Assembly (NCBI RefSeq): GCF_001431205.1
Contig: NZ_LGPC01000016.1
Span: forward strand, 262,141-326,140
DNA length: 64,000 bases
Direction of reading: 5' to 3'
Source: Staphylococcus sp. NAM3COL9
GTDB lineage: Bacteria; Bacillota; Bacilli; Staphylococcales; Staphylococcaceae
Under the pieces are notes generated by a model. That model did not search any database and was not told the origin of the DNA. It saw only the letters and a list, made by a program, of their open reading frames with translations. Shown in pieces: positions 10,129-19,101 of this stretch. Each line of letters starts with the position of its first letter. Position 1 is the first letter of the stretch. Made by a program: the position numbers and the translations under genes.

Positions 10129-10629
10129 TTAAAGTTCTAAACACATTAAGTCTTCATCATAGTAAACAGATCCATCGTAAAGTGCTTTCGGCTCAGTTCC
10201 ATAGCGCTTAAATCCTAACTTTTCATATAAGCTAATTGCACGTTTGTTTTCACTAAGCACGCATAAGTTGATTGTTTTTACTGTATTTTGTTCAACCAGG
10301 CTATCAATGATTTGTTGAATCAGCTGCCGAGCTATACCTTGATGTCTATACTGTGGGTGACAATATACTGAAACTAAATTACCTTTATGCTTTATTTTTT
10401 CTAAAGTCTCACTATAAAACGTCGCAATACAAACCAGTGTTCCTTCATCAAAAGCCCCTATGGTAAAATAAGTAACTGAATTTTCTAATCTCACTTTAAA
10501 TTTCCCAATCGGGAATTCACTTTCCCTATCATAAGTAGAAGCAAAGTCGTTAGGGTCTGTCTGGAGTGAGTTGAGTCTAAGTAATCGATACTGTGATGCA
10601 TCAGCTTCACTTAAATATCTATAGTTCAT
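10129..10629 (-). CDS. GNAT family N-acetyltransferase
   Basis: This is a 166-residue single-domain GNAT protein. The acetyl-CoA pyrophosphate loop is seen in YCHPQYRHQGIARQLIQQI (Q/RxxGxG/A type). The C-terminal strand LCVLSENKRAISLYEKLGFKRYG is also typical. The start has AAAGGCG upstream. It appears monocistronic. The acceptor is unknown; related Bacilli proteins act on small amines or ribosomal proteins. Confidence 0.85.
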   Translation of the reverse strand: MNYRYLSEADASQYRLLRLNSLQTDPNDFASTYDRESEFPIGKFKVRLENSVTYFTIGAFDEGTLVCIATFYSETLEKIKHKGNLVSVYCHPQYRHQGIARQLIQQIIDSLVEQNTVKTINLCVLSENKRAISLYEKLGFKRYGTEPKALYDGSVYYDEDLMCLEL

Positions 10630-10715
10630 TTAATCACGCCTTTCAGTCTATCGCTGCAAGTGTAATCATAGACCCCTAACTCAGCTTGACGTTAAGAGTC
10701 TGCACTTATATTATT

Positions 10716-11420
10716 CTATACTGGTCGTACAGTTACTTCGTTCACATTGACATGGCTCGGTTGTTGTAATGCATATATAGCTGCTTCTGCAATATCTTCA
10801 GGGTCTAATTTTTTACGTTCTCCCCAATCCGTTTCTCCACTTAAAGGCGTATCAACCATTCCTGGTGAAATACTAGTCGCCCTAACGCCTGTCTTAGCCA
10901 ATTCTTTTTCTAAGCCTTGTGTTATCGCGTGTACAGCTGCTTTTGACGCACTATACAATGTGCTTTTTTTCGTTACTTCAAAGCCTGAGATTGAAGCTAT
11001 GTTTATAATATGGCCACTTGATTGATTTAAAAACGATGGTAGCACTGCATTTATACCGTAAAGTGTCCCTTTAACATTCACATCAATCATTGCATCCCAT
11101 GCTTCTACATCACCATCTGTAATTGCTGAAGACAGCATTTGACCTGCACTATTTATTAATATATCTACACGACCAAATTTGTCTTTTGCCGTTTGGACTA
11201 AACGCTCAACGTCCTGTTTGTCTGTAATATCCACTGCTAATGTCTCAACGTCTGCATTGCCCGCTGTTTGAATACGTTGAGCAGTATCATTTAAACGTGT
11301 TTCATTACGACCTGACAATACCACTTTCACTCCATGACTTGAAAGTAGTTGCGCAATACTTGCACCAATTCCACTACTTGCACCTGTAACAATTGCAACT
11401 TTATTTTTTAATTCAACCAT
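10716..11420 (-). CDS. Short-chain dehydrogenase/reductase
   Basis: This classical SDR has 234 residues. The cofactor loop is [13 protein letters not shown] (residues about 10-22), NSAG is present, and the catalytic Ser and Tyr-x-x-x-Lys appear as IASISGF and YSASKAAV. An Arg follows the first Gly-rich strand (SGRNETRL), which suggests NADPH preference. The C-terminal [12 protein letters not shown] is standard. It resembles YdfG-like 3-hydroxy acid dehydrogenases, but the substrate cannot be read from sequence. Confidence 0.88.
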   Translation of the reverse strand: MVELKNKVAIVTGASSGIGASIAQLLSSHGVKVVLSGRNETRLNDTAQRIQTAGNADVETLAVDITDKQDVERLVQTAKDKFGRVDILINSAGQMLSSAITDGDVEAWDAMIDVNVKGTLYGINAVLPSFLNQSSGHIINIASISGFEVTKKSTLYSASKAAVHAITQGLEKELAKTGVRATSISPGMVDTPLSGETDWGERKKLDPEDIAEAAIYALQQPSHVNVNEVTVRPV

Positions 11421-11607
11421 TTATAACTTCCTCTCTTTATAATGTATGTAAATCCTTCCTTATATTTCAACATTGTATCATGCAGTTATAAGGAAAAATA
11501 AATAATTGAACTTTGCTTATCTTGTCAAATTACATATTTCGTTATAAGGTAGTTGTATATAATAAATATAAGTAGCAACATGATCGATGCTTAAAGGAGG
11601 ATGGCTC

Positions 11608-11877
11608 ATGAATTTTGAAGAACGGTTAGCTAAGTTACGTGAAACGATTGATAAAACAAGCTTTAATTTTCGATTTGAATCATTATTTGATAAAGAAGAA
11701 TGGATTAATATGAACATACCACAGCGTAAACAACTAGAACGTGAGTTTCATAAATTTATAGAACAAAACGACCATTTACGCATACCTTACACTACCGAAG
11801 ATCATATTCGTATGCGCTTGTATAATTTGGTTTATGATTACAATGAAATTAAAAATAACTTTAAGGCCTATATTTAA
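11608..11877 (+). CDS. Small DUF1413-like protein
   Basis: This 89-residue acidic/basic protein has no membrane segment. The pattern F-x-x-E-S-L-F-x-x-x-x-W, an arginine-rich helix (PQRKQLEREFHKF), and a C-terminal tyrosine-rich helix suggest the DUF1413 family of small Firmicutes proteins; this is recognition from memory. The start at 11608 is chosen over the ATG at 11587 because AAAGGAGG lies between them, eight bases before 11608. Function unknown. Confidence 0.7.
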   Translation: MNFEERLAKLRETIDKTSFNFRFESLFDKEEWINMNIPQRKQLEREFHKFIEQNDHLRIPYTTEDHIRMRLYNLVYDYNEIKNNFKAYI

Positions 11878-11925
11878 TTCCATTATACTAAGATGCCTTT
11901 TCTTTTTGCACTTTATTTACAATAG

Positions 11926-11968
11926 CAAAAGCCTACACTACTAATTGAACAGTAGGTGTAGGCTTTTA
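11926..11968. terminator. Bidirectional terminator
   Basis: AAAAGCCTACACTACT pairs with AGTAGGTGTAGGCTTTT across an 8-base loop, with A-rich and T-rich flanks. It ends the small DUF1413-like gene and can end the minus-strand HTH gene from the other side. Confidence 0.8.
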
Positions 11969-12113
11969 AGCTTCTAACAGACGTACGGTAAATCATGAAA
12001 GTTAATACTGGGGAGAAAATCATGCTAGAAGTTGAACATTCCATTATTGCACAGTCATAACGAAATGTATTACTCAACTTCAAAATCACTCGATGCATAC
12101 AGTGTATAAATCA
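11969..12113. other. Short intergenic stretch, nothing recognised
   Basis: This AT-rich sequence lies between a terminator and the stop of the small HTH gene. I see no convincing coding frame, hairpin or operator in it. Confidence 0.4.
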
Positions 12114-12299
12114 TTAACTAGCTACTTTTTTCGAAAGTCCATAGTTGTATAATTTCTCTGCATCAACGTAAGCTATATAATCAATACTTCTGTATCCATC
12201 TTTAATATCATTGATAATGCCTTGGTTTACACCGCTATGGGTGTAAATGTCGTAACTACTTTCATTTGAAAAAATAACTTCTTCAATTACTTTTCTCAT
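12114..12299 (-). CDS. Small HTH-like DNA-binding protein
   Basis: This 61-residue protein looks like an isolated XRE/Cro-type helix-turn-helix. S-Y-D-I-Y-T-H-S-G-V-N-Q-G-I-I-N-D-I-K-D-G fits the two helices and turn, and DAEKLYNYGLSKKV the third amphipathic helix. Similar tiny regulators occur in staphylococcal phages and islands. The start is set at the ATG at 12299, six bases after GGAGTG; an upstream GTG overlaps that site. No phage genes are nearby, so it may be a phage or island relic or a free-standing repressor. Confidence 0.6.
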   Translation of the reverse strand: MRKVIEEVIFSNESSYDIYTHSGVNQGIINDIKDGYRSIDYIAYVDAEKLYNYGLSKKVAS

Positions 12300-12389
12300 T
12301 ATAATCACTCCGTATTTTTACTTTCGCTAAGCTTTATCTATCTTCTACACTTTCATCATAATAGATAGCGATTTAAATTAGAAGCATTA

Positions 12390-12405
12390 TGTGATTTTTT
12401 TCACA
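12390..12405. promoter_or_regulatory. TGTGA-N6-TCACA box 1 (CRP/FNR-like or Rex-like)
   Basis: Perfect arms TGTGA and TCACA are spaced by six T residues. This arrangement is used by CRP/FNR-family regulators (ArcR in staphylococci) and resembles the Rex box. It lies 424 bases before the HAD/GH3 operon and 91 bases upstream of the minus-strand HTH gene start, so it could control either. Confidence 0.5.
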
Positions 12406-12630
12406 ATATTATCACTTTTAATATTTTTCTGTTTATTAAAATTGCTTATTAATTGACTTCTCAAATTAATTGAAGTGATGCTTTCATTTTAATGTTGTTA
12501 AAAGTATCCACATATCATTATTTTTATAGAAATACATAAGCTATTAATTCCACATTACCTTTTCTCACAAACATATTTTTTATTAAAAAAATAACCTTTT
12601 TATTAAAAACCAACCTTAAACTGAGCAATT

Positions 12631-12646
12631 TGTGAAATTTATCACA
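12631..12646. promoter_or_regulatory. TGTGA-N6-TCACA box 2 (CRP/FNR-like or Rex-like)
   Basis: Perfect arms TGTGA and TCACA have the spacer AATTTA and are preceded by T, giving TTGTGAAATTTATCACAT, close to the Rex consensus. It is the second such box in the same intergenic region, 241 bases from the first and 183 bases before the HAD/GH3 operon start. Confidence 0.5.
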
Positions 12647-12702
12647 TTAAATCATGAAATAACATGGCATTTTTGCTTAGAGCGTGATAATTTTAATAGT
12701 GT

Positions 12703-12717
12703 ATGAAAGCGCTTCAT
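12703..12717. promoter_or_regulatory. cre-like palindrome upstream of HAD/GH3 operon
   Basis: ATGAAAGCGCTTCAT is a near-palindrome one base shorter than a classical CcpA cre (TGAAAGCGCTTTCA type). It lies about 97 bases before the start codon. It could be a degenerate cre or the operator of a sugar-responsive repressor. Confidence 0.45.
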
Positions 12718-12813
12718 AATTTTTTACCTACACTTAGACTAACAATTCTTTAACTATTTATTCGTAATGTTTAAATACTTATAAAAAAATTATTTTTGAA
12801 AGGAGCATTTAAT

Positions 12814-13659
12814 ATGATTGAAACTTTATCACAATATCAACCTAGATTTAAGAAACTGATTTGCGTTGATTCAGATGGTTGTGCCATCGATTCAATGACA
12901 ATTAAACACGAACGCGCTTTTGGCCCTGCTCTTGTAGATGAATGGCAACTTGATGATATCAAAGAAGATGTGTTACAACGTTGGAATGCTTTTAATTTAT
13001 ATGAAATCACAAGAGGTATCAATCGTTTTAAAGGTCTCGAAAAAATGTTGAGCGAACTTGTAGCAAAAGGATTAAACATTGAAGGTTATGAAGATATAAA
13101 GCGTTGGGTTCAAACCACAGCATCTTTTTCCAATCCTACTCTAGAGCAAGCAATTCAAACCTCTCCTAAAAATTTGGGTTTACAAAAAGCACTAGCCTGG
13201 TCGCACAAAGTAAATGATCACATCAAGACTTTACCTAGTATTGGTCCTTTTAACCATGTGCAACGTACGTTAAAAAATGCCTCAGCGTTTGCAGATATTG
13301 CAATCGTATCTTCCGCAAATTTATCCGCAGTTGCTTATGAATGGGAAACATATCACCTTACACCATATTTAAGTGGCATGTTTGCTCAAGAAGCTGGTAC
13401 TAAAGAATACTGTTTAGAACAATTGAAACAATATTACAATACAGAAGACATTATCATGTTAGGTGATGCTAAAGGTGACATGGATGCTGCAAAATCACAT
13501 GATATTTACTTCTATCCTATTTTAGCAGGACATGAAAATCAATCATGGTTAGATTTTGATAATAAATATTTAAAATTATTTAAAGAAGGTCGATTCAATC
13601 AAGACATTCAATCATCTTTAACTACAATATTTTATAATAATTTCGAAGGAGAGAACTAA
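12814..13659 (+). CDS. HAD-superfamily hydrolase, probable sugar-phosphate phosphatase
   Basis: This 281-residue HAD protein has motif I CVDSDGCAIDSM, where Thr of the common DxDGT is replaced by Cys, motif II AIVSSANLS, and motif IV MLGDAKGDMDAAK. The cap between motifs I and II is helical. The start at 12814 follows AAAGGAGC; an upstream TTG lies before that site. The gene ends four bases before a GH3 glycosidase gene, so the pair forms one operon. The likely role is dephosphorylating a sugar phosphate produced by, or imported with, the glycosidase substrate; this is inference from context. Confidence 0.8.
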   Translation: MIETLSQYQPRFKKLICVDSDGCAIDSMTIKHERAFGPALVDEWQLDDIKEDVLQRWNAFNLYEITRGINRFKGLEKMLSELVAKGLNIEGYEDIKRWVQTTASFSNPTLEQAIQTSPKNLGLQKALAWSHKVNDHIKTLPSIGPFNHVQRTLKNASAFADIAIVSSANLSAVAYEWETYHLTPYLSGMFAQEAGTKEYCLEQLKQYYNTEDIIMLGDAKGDMDAAKSHDIYFYPILAGHENQSWLDFDNKYLKLFKEGRFNQDIQSSLTTIFYNNFEGEN

Positions 13660-13663
13660 ACTT

Positions 13664-15388
13664 ATGGTAAATGTAAATTTAAAAGCAACACCTTATAATT
13701 TAGATGATGAACAAATTTCATGGGTAGAACGCACATTGGGAAATTTATCAGATGAAGAAAAAATCGGACAGCTCTTTTTTAATTTATTTTCTTTAGAAGG
13801 CGGCAAAAAGTTTCACGATGCCGATATAACAAATAAAGAAGTCTTAGAACGTTTCCACATTGGTGGCGCACGATATGAGGGTGGCAGTAAAGAAGATGTT
13901 CAAAATTTACTCAATGATTTACAAAAATACGCAAAAGTTCCAGTATTAGTAGCCGCAAACTGTGATTCAGGTGGTAATGGGGCTTGTAAAGATGGTACCT
14001 ATATCGCAAGTGCTGCACAATGTGAAGCGGCGCAAGACACAAAAGTTGCTTATAATGCCGGACTCGTATCAGCACGTGAAGCTTCAGCTTTAGGCGTACA
14101 TATTAATTTCGATCCGTGTGTAGATATTTTACAAAATTGGCGAAATACAATAGTGAATACACGTGCATACGGTACAGATGCCAAAACAGTTATAAAATAT
14201 TCTAGCGCTTTTATTGATGGTTTTAATTCTGAGCGTGACATGATAACTTGTATCAAACACTTTCCAGGAGATGGTACTGAGGAACGTGACCAACATCTCG
14301 TGCTTGGTGTGAATGAATTATCCACACAAGAATGGGATGATAGTTTCGGCAAAGTTTATCAACATCATATCGATCGTGGCGTTCAAATGATTATGGCAGG
14401 TCATATTGCGCAACCCGCTTATTCTAAAAAATTAAATCCAGCTTTGGATGATAAAGATATCTTACCCGCTACACTTGCACCCGAGTTAATTACAGGCTTG
14501 TTAAAAGAAGAATTAAACTTTAATGGATTAGTTGTTACTGATGCTAGCCATATGTTAGGCATGACCGCTGCAATGCGTCGTGAAGATTATGTACCGCAAT
14601 CTATAGCTGCTGGCTGTGATATGTTCTTATTCTTCAATGATTTAGAAGAAGATTATCAATTTATGTTACAGGGTTATAAAAAAGGTATTATCACTGAGGA
14701 GCGTTTAAATGATGCAGTACGTCGTATTTTAGGACTAAAAGCTCAAATGAACTTGCATAAGCAACAAGTAGAGGACACGCTGATCCGCCCTCAAGAAGAT
14801 TTAGCTATCATTGGTTGTGGTGAACATTTAGCAATGCGTACTGAAGCAGCTGACTTAGGCATCACTTTAGTTAAAAACACTTTAGACCAATTACCAATTC
14901 GACCTGAAACGCATAAAAATATTCAGTTATACATTATAGAAGGTGAAAAAGATGGTATCTATAAATCTGCAAATAATGTAGAAGAAGATATTATTCAAGC
15001 ATTAGAATCACGTGGTTTCCATGTGACATTAAATGATGGTTCTACACGAGTTAAAGGTAAAACGTTAGACTATCGTAAAAAAGTGGATGCAGCACTTGTC
15101 TTTGCAAATATTATTGGCTACGCTGCCGAAAATAATTACCGCATTAAATGGGGCACTGCCATGAGTAATGAAATTCCTTGGTATGTACACGAAGTGCCAA
15201 CAGTATTTGTCTCTTTAAACTTCACAACGCATTTGCACGATGCAACAATGGTCAAAGCTTATATTAATGCATATCATTCAAACCCAGAAACAATCAAGCA
15301 AACAATAGATAAAATCATGGGTGAAAGTGAATTTAAAGGTACTCATAACGACTTAGTTTGGACTGATAAATGGCAAGCAAAATTATAA
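13664..15388 (+). CDS. Glycoside hydrolase family 3, NagZ-like, cytoplasmic
   Basis: This 574-residue GH3 enzyme has no signal peptide. The NagZ-type segment KHFPGDGTEERDQH lies at about residues 197-210, and the nucleophile Asp in GLVVTDASHMLGM near residue 293. A second alpha/beta domain fills residues about 370-574. The canonical KH(F/I)PG-H-G is changed to PGDG, while the D-x-H dyad is retained as RDQH. Probably a beta-N-acetylhexosaminidase or a related beta-glycosidase acting on an imported, possibly phosphorylated, disaccharide. It is coupled to the upstream HAD phosphatase gene. The exact substrate is not readable. Confidence 0.82.
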   Translation: MVNVNLKATPYNLDDEQISWVERTLGNLSDEEKIGQLFFNLFSLEGGKKFHDADITNKEVLERFHIGGARYEGGSKEDVQNLLNDLQKYAKVPVLVAANCDSGGNGACKDGTYIASAAQCEAAQDTKVAYNAGLVSAREASALGVHINFDPCVDILQNWRNTIVNTRAYGTDAKTVIKYSSAFIDGFNSERDMITCIKHFPGDGTEERDQHLVLGVNELSTQEWDDSFGKVYQHHIDRGVQMIMAGHIAQPAYSKKLNPALDDKDILPATLAPELITGLLKEELNFNGLVVTDASHMLGMTAAMRREDYVPQSIAAGCDMFLFFNDLEEDYQFMLQGYKKGIITEERLNDAVRRILGLKAQMNLHKQQVEDTLIRPQEDLAIIGCGEHLAMRTEAADLGITLVKNTLDQLPIRPETHKNIQLYIIEGEKDGIYKSANNVEEDIIQALESRGFHVTLNDGSTRVKGKTLDYRKKVDAALVFANIIGYAAENNYRIKWGTAMSNEIPWYVHEVPTVFVSLNFTTHLHDATMVKAYINAYHSNPETIKQTIDKIMGESEFKGTHNDLVWTDKWQAKL

Positions 15389-15451
15389 TAGTAAGTAAGT
15401 TTTAAATATGAGACTGTTGAAACATTTTTAAGAACATAAATACTTAACAAC

Positions 15452-15490
15452 TAAAAGGGATTCTCCACTTATGGAAAATCCCTTTTTTTA
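15452..15490 (+). terminator. Terminator after the GH3 gene
   Basis: AAAAGGGATTCTCC pairs imperfectly with GGAAAATCCCTTTT and is followed by a T run. Confidence 0.75.
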
Positions 15491-15657
15491 TCTATCATAT
15501 ATATAGTTATAAGTTTAAGATTTGATATAAACATATCGATTTCGTATAGGACTGATGCCTTAGGAAATAGTATAAGTTGTAAAATAAATAATATCTCATT
15601 CTTTATTGTTATTTTGGCAGTAGATGACTGAATTGAAATGCGCTTATACTAATCTTT

Positions 15658-15800
15658 TAAAGAACTACTACTTCATTTATGAAGACAAGTTGTTCTTACC
15701 GAAGAGCTTCAGCTCTTGTAATCCATTTTCTAATCATCTTTGCCAGGGTGAGACGACGAAATCTTATTAGAAAGATTAGATTTCTGTCCCGCTCCCATGC
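15658..15800 (+). repeat. Dispersed intergenic repeat, family A copy 1
   Basis: The stretch AAAGAACTACTACTTCATTT, then TATGAAGACAAG, then AGCTTCAGCTCTTGT, TTTTCTAATCA and a GAAATC/GATTTC hairpin with flanking GACGACG and CCCGCTCCC recurs with clear similarity at 49166-49303. Both copies have the same orientation and lie between convergent genes. The region 15491-15657 before it holds no recognised gene. Confidence 0.65.
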
Positions 15801-15880
15801 CCCAGTCAAGCATACACTTTCAAAATCGAAAATTTTAAATAGAAAATGATGTTTAATCTTTAATATGCATCTTAATTATG

Positions 15881-17367
15881 TTAATTTTTATATCCAAAAT
15901 CAGGAATGTTGTCCCAACGTTTTTTGAAATAGTGCGCGACTGCTTTCGGTCTTCTCTCACGAGTGAAGATGCCTTTTTTATTTCCTTGGACTCTAATAAT
16001 TCCACTAGATGTTTCAAAGTCAGCAAAGTTCCATGTTTGTTCACCTATAAACTGCGGATAGTTATCTATAACTACATGATTGGCTTCATAGTAACGGATT
16101 TGATATTCTTCCGTAAATAATTCATCATTAATCGCGTGCATGCCCGCTAATGTATCTGCACCGCATTCCGTAAACATAATTGGCTTACCAGGTTGTTTCT
16201 CCGTCCAACCATCTAATTCTGCTTTCAATGCTTCTTTAGCTGCTTCTAAATCACCAGACTGTGTATACCAATCGTAATAACGATTTAAGCACAGTACATC
16301 TACTAAATCTTGTACTTCACATGTATCTGGTTGTGAAGTGAGAATTGTCACAATCGTTACCGGACGTTGTTGTGGATCACATTCTCTGGCTAAGTTTACT
16401 AAAGGTTCAAAGTACGCTTTTGCACCTTTTTCAGTAGAAGCTGGTTCATTGGCGACAGACCACATCATTACACATGCATAGTTCTTATCACGTTCAATCA
16501 GATATTTAATCACCGCTTCATGCTTTTCTTTTGTACCAATTTCCTTAAATGTATCTCGTGTCGTAGTACCAGATAAAATAGCGCTAAAGTTTAGATGCAC
16601 ACCTACCGCGGTCGTCTCATCAATGATGACGATACCTTGTTCATCTGCTAAGCGCATCATTTCTTCTGAATACGGATAATGTAATGTTCTAAATGAGTTG
16701 GCACCAATCCATTTCATCAAATTGAAGTCTAATACGTTTGTAACTTCATTTGTAGTGACTTTATATTTTACATTAGCATGGCCTGCTAATACTTCTGGCA
16801 CAATTTCAATATCTTGTATAAATACTTTAGGCGTCGTATATATTTTCACAGGTCTATACAAACCTGCATAATTAAAGAAGTCAAAGTTTGGTGAACTTTT
16901 CTTAACTATTTCACCATTTTTATCAATCGTTTCACTGTAATCACCAACAGGTAAAGTCGTTTCATCTAAAATATTATTCACGCAAACGGTTAAACGATGC
17001 TGACCAGAACCAAATTCCGAATGGATATCAACTTCAAATGGTAAGGAACCACCTTGACGTGTTGTTACTTCTTTACCATCAATATATACTGTTGCTTTAT
17101 GTGTTGCAGAGCCAAATCTTAATACAATACGTTCACTTCTTAACATATTAGGTATTGTAAATGTTCTTTCATACCAAAAGTTACCAACGTGATTACGAAT
17201 ATCGGAAGTAATACCTTGGTCGTTATATGATTCTGGTACTGCCTAACTAAATCCGTATCTAATGATTATGTCACATCAATTTGATCGTCTACACCCTCTA
17301 ACTTAAAATCCCAAATACCATTTAAATCAATGATGCTTCTATTTTCAGTTACAACTGGATACAACAT
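15881..17367 (-). pseudogene. uidA: Beta-glucuronidase remnant: premature stop, frameshift and internal deletion
   Basis: Reading begins at ATG 17367 after GGGAGGAA with a GH2 glucuronidase N-terminus (MLYPVVTENRSIIDLNGIWD). It hits TAA at 17266-17268, codon 34. Homology resumes in another frame just after a TAG at 17243-17245 ([20 protein letters not shown]) and runs to the family's C-terminus [10 protein letters not shown] further in-frame gap near 16740-16750 joins VKYKVTTNE directly to [15 protein letters not shown]. This removes roughly 100 residues of the immunoglobulin-like domain and the start of the barrel compared with the 600-residue staphylococcal enzyme. Catalytic glutamates (VANEP and FTECGAD) survive. 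The gene is almost certainly inactive. The adjacent transporter and AraC regulator are intact. Confidence 0.9.
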
Positions 17368-17411
17368 GATTTAATTCCTCCCAAAAATTGTTCGATTATA
17401 TTAATAACGTA

Positions 17412-18815
17412 TTATAATTCTTCTCTAAGTGCCAATTCTTTAACAATTTGTTTATGTCTATGGTCAGTTAATGGATATGCAAAGAAGAACAATATTACTG
17501 CGATTAAACAAAGTGAAGCAGGTACAATAAAGAACAACACTTTTAATCCTGTCATTGTCTCAGCTGATTGAGCAGCTTGTGGTACATAACCGATGAGCGT
17601 TAAAGCTAGACCAGGTAAGAAACCAGCTAGCCCTTGTGATATTTTTCTAGTAAAGCTATAACTTGCATAAATAATACCTTCTGATCTAATACCTGATTGC
17701 CATTGACCATATTCTACAACGTCTGCAATAAATGCCCATGTCACTGTATTAGGAATAACTAAGAATAATTGTGCAATCGTATTAACAATTAAAAATAGCA
17801 TCACATTATCTGAAAAGAACATGAAGTTAATAAATTGGAATACAATAAAACCTGAAACACCAATGATGGCAGTCATTTTCTTTCCTACTCTTTTACTTAA
17901 AAATGTAGTTAAGAACAACGCTGGTATTAATATAATAACGTTTAATGTACTTACTAAGCCGACTAAGTTAGCTTCACCTAGCACGTACTTAAAGTAATAT
18001 AGTTGCGATGACTGTTGTAAGAATAATGCTGTAATCGTTAATAATGTATATAAAGCTAAAATGATAAATGGTCTATTTTTCAATAAATTTAAAAATGCTT
18101 TACGACCGATACCTTTTTCTTTTGGTCTTTCTACTGTATGACGTTCCTTAACGCCTCTGTAACACAATATATGGAATATAACACCAGCGACAGCAAGTAT
18201 ACCTACTACAACTGGATAACCCAATTCATGACTTGAGAATAGACCAACTAATGGAATGACTACAATACCAGAAATAAACATAGCCCCTTGTGAACCTAAG
18301 TTACGGAACACCGATAATTGCGTACGATCATCTGCATTAATTGTCATAGATGCTGATAATGAGCCGTATGGAATATTCACAAATGAATATGCTGCATTAA
18401 ATAACAAGTATGTCCCAAATGCCCATATTATTTTCCCCGTTTGGCTAATATCTGGCGACATAAAGGTTAAAACTGTAAGTAGGGCGAGCGGTATCGTACC
18501 GTACAAAATAAAAGGCTTAAACTTGCCACGTTTAGCAAAGTTCCTTTGATTATCTACTAAAGTCCCCACTCCAGTATCTACAAAGGCATCAAAGAACTTC
18601 GCAACAAGAAATACAGCTCCCCCAACTACTGACGGTATGCCCAAAATATCTGTATAGAATAATAGTAAGTAAATTTGCCCCATATCAAACATTAAGCCAT
18701 TGCCTAAATCTCCAAACCCATATGCAAGTTTTTCTTTGAATTTTAATCTTGGTGATTGAATTTCTTTAAAACTCTTTAACTTACTATTTGCCGGTTTTAA
18801 TTTTGCTGTAACCAT
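17412..18815 (-). CDS. GPH-family glycoside/hexuronide:cation symporter
   Basis: This 467-residue, 12-helix membrane protein of the glycoside-pentoside-hexuronide symporter family resembles UidB, MelB and XylP. It has the FDAFVDTGVGTLVDNQ signature after helix 2, which matches the family's cation-binding aspartates. The N-terminus is cytoplasmic (KLKFKEKLAYGFGDLGNGLMFD). It lies 44 bases upstream of the broken uidA on the same strand, so it was probably the glucuronide importer of that operon. A cre-like site lies upstream of its start. AAAGAGG precedes ATG. Confidence 0.85.
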   Translation of the reverse strand: MVTAKLKPANSKLKSFKEIQSPRLKFKEKLAYGFGDLGNGLMFDMGQIYLLLFYTDILGIPSVVGGAVFLVAKFFDAFVDTGVGTLVDNQRNFAKRGKFKPFILYGTIPLALLTVLTFMSPDISQTGKIIWAFGTYLLFNAAYSFVNIPYGSLSASMTINADDRTQLSVFRNLGSQGAMFISGIVVIPLVGLFSSHELGYPVVVGILAVAGVIFHILCYRGVKERHTVERPKEKGIGRKAFLNLLKNRPFIILALYTLLTITALFLQQSSQLYYFKYVLGEANLVGLVSTLNVIILIPALFLTTFLSKRVGKKMTAIIGVSGFIVFQFINFMFFSDNVMLFLIVNTIAQLFLVIPNTVTWAFIADVVEYGQWQSGIRSEGIIYASYSFTRKISQGLAGFLPGLALTLIGYVPQAAQSAETMTGLKVLFFIVPASLCLIAVILFFFAYPLTDHRHKQIVKELALREEL

Positions 18816-18927
18816 GCCGATAACCTCTTTCCACTATAGAAACGTACCTGACTGCACTTTTTTGTTTAATCGTTTCTTAGTATGTATTAATAATTGTTAC
18901 AATCAATCGATAATAAGATACATAATA

Positions 18928-18944
18928 ATGTAAGCGTTTTCTTA
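18928..18944. promoter_or_regulatory. cre site upstream of the glucuronide symporter
   Basis: ATGTAAGCGTTTTCTTA matches the CcpA cre pattern WTGNAARCGNWWWCAWW at all but one position (CA reads CT). It lies 113 bases before the symporter start codon, where catabolite repression of the uid operon would act. Confidence 0.6.
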
Positions 18945-19071
18945 TATCGTTAAAAATTTTTATCCCCATAAATTAAATTGTTTTTGAAATCGATAGTGAC
19001 ATATCCCTCACCCTTGTTTATAGGAATCTTACCTTTATTATATTTTTAAATACAGAACAGTCAACATTAAA

Positions 19072-19087
19072 ATAACAACGTTGTTAT
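19072..19087. promoter_or_regulatory. Perfect 16-base palindrome ATAACAACGTTGTTAT
   Basis: This perfect dyad lies in the gap between the AraC gene and the symporter. It is suited to a dimeric repressor of the TetR or LacI type, but no such gene is adjacent. It could be an orphan operator left after a regulator was lost. Confidence 0.4.
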
Positions 19088-19101
19088 AAAATGAATTTCA
19101 C

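Noticed and set aside
11913..12098. 61-codon minus-strand frame over a terminator
   Set aside because: It runs through the hairpin at 11926-11968 and has no start signal or family resemblance.
14050..14352. 100-codon frame antisense to the GH3 gene
   Set aside because: It mirrors the GH3 coding frame and has no independent start signal or recognisable domain.
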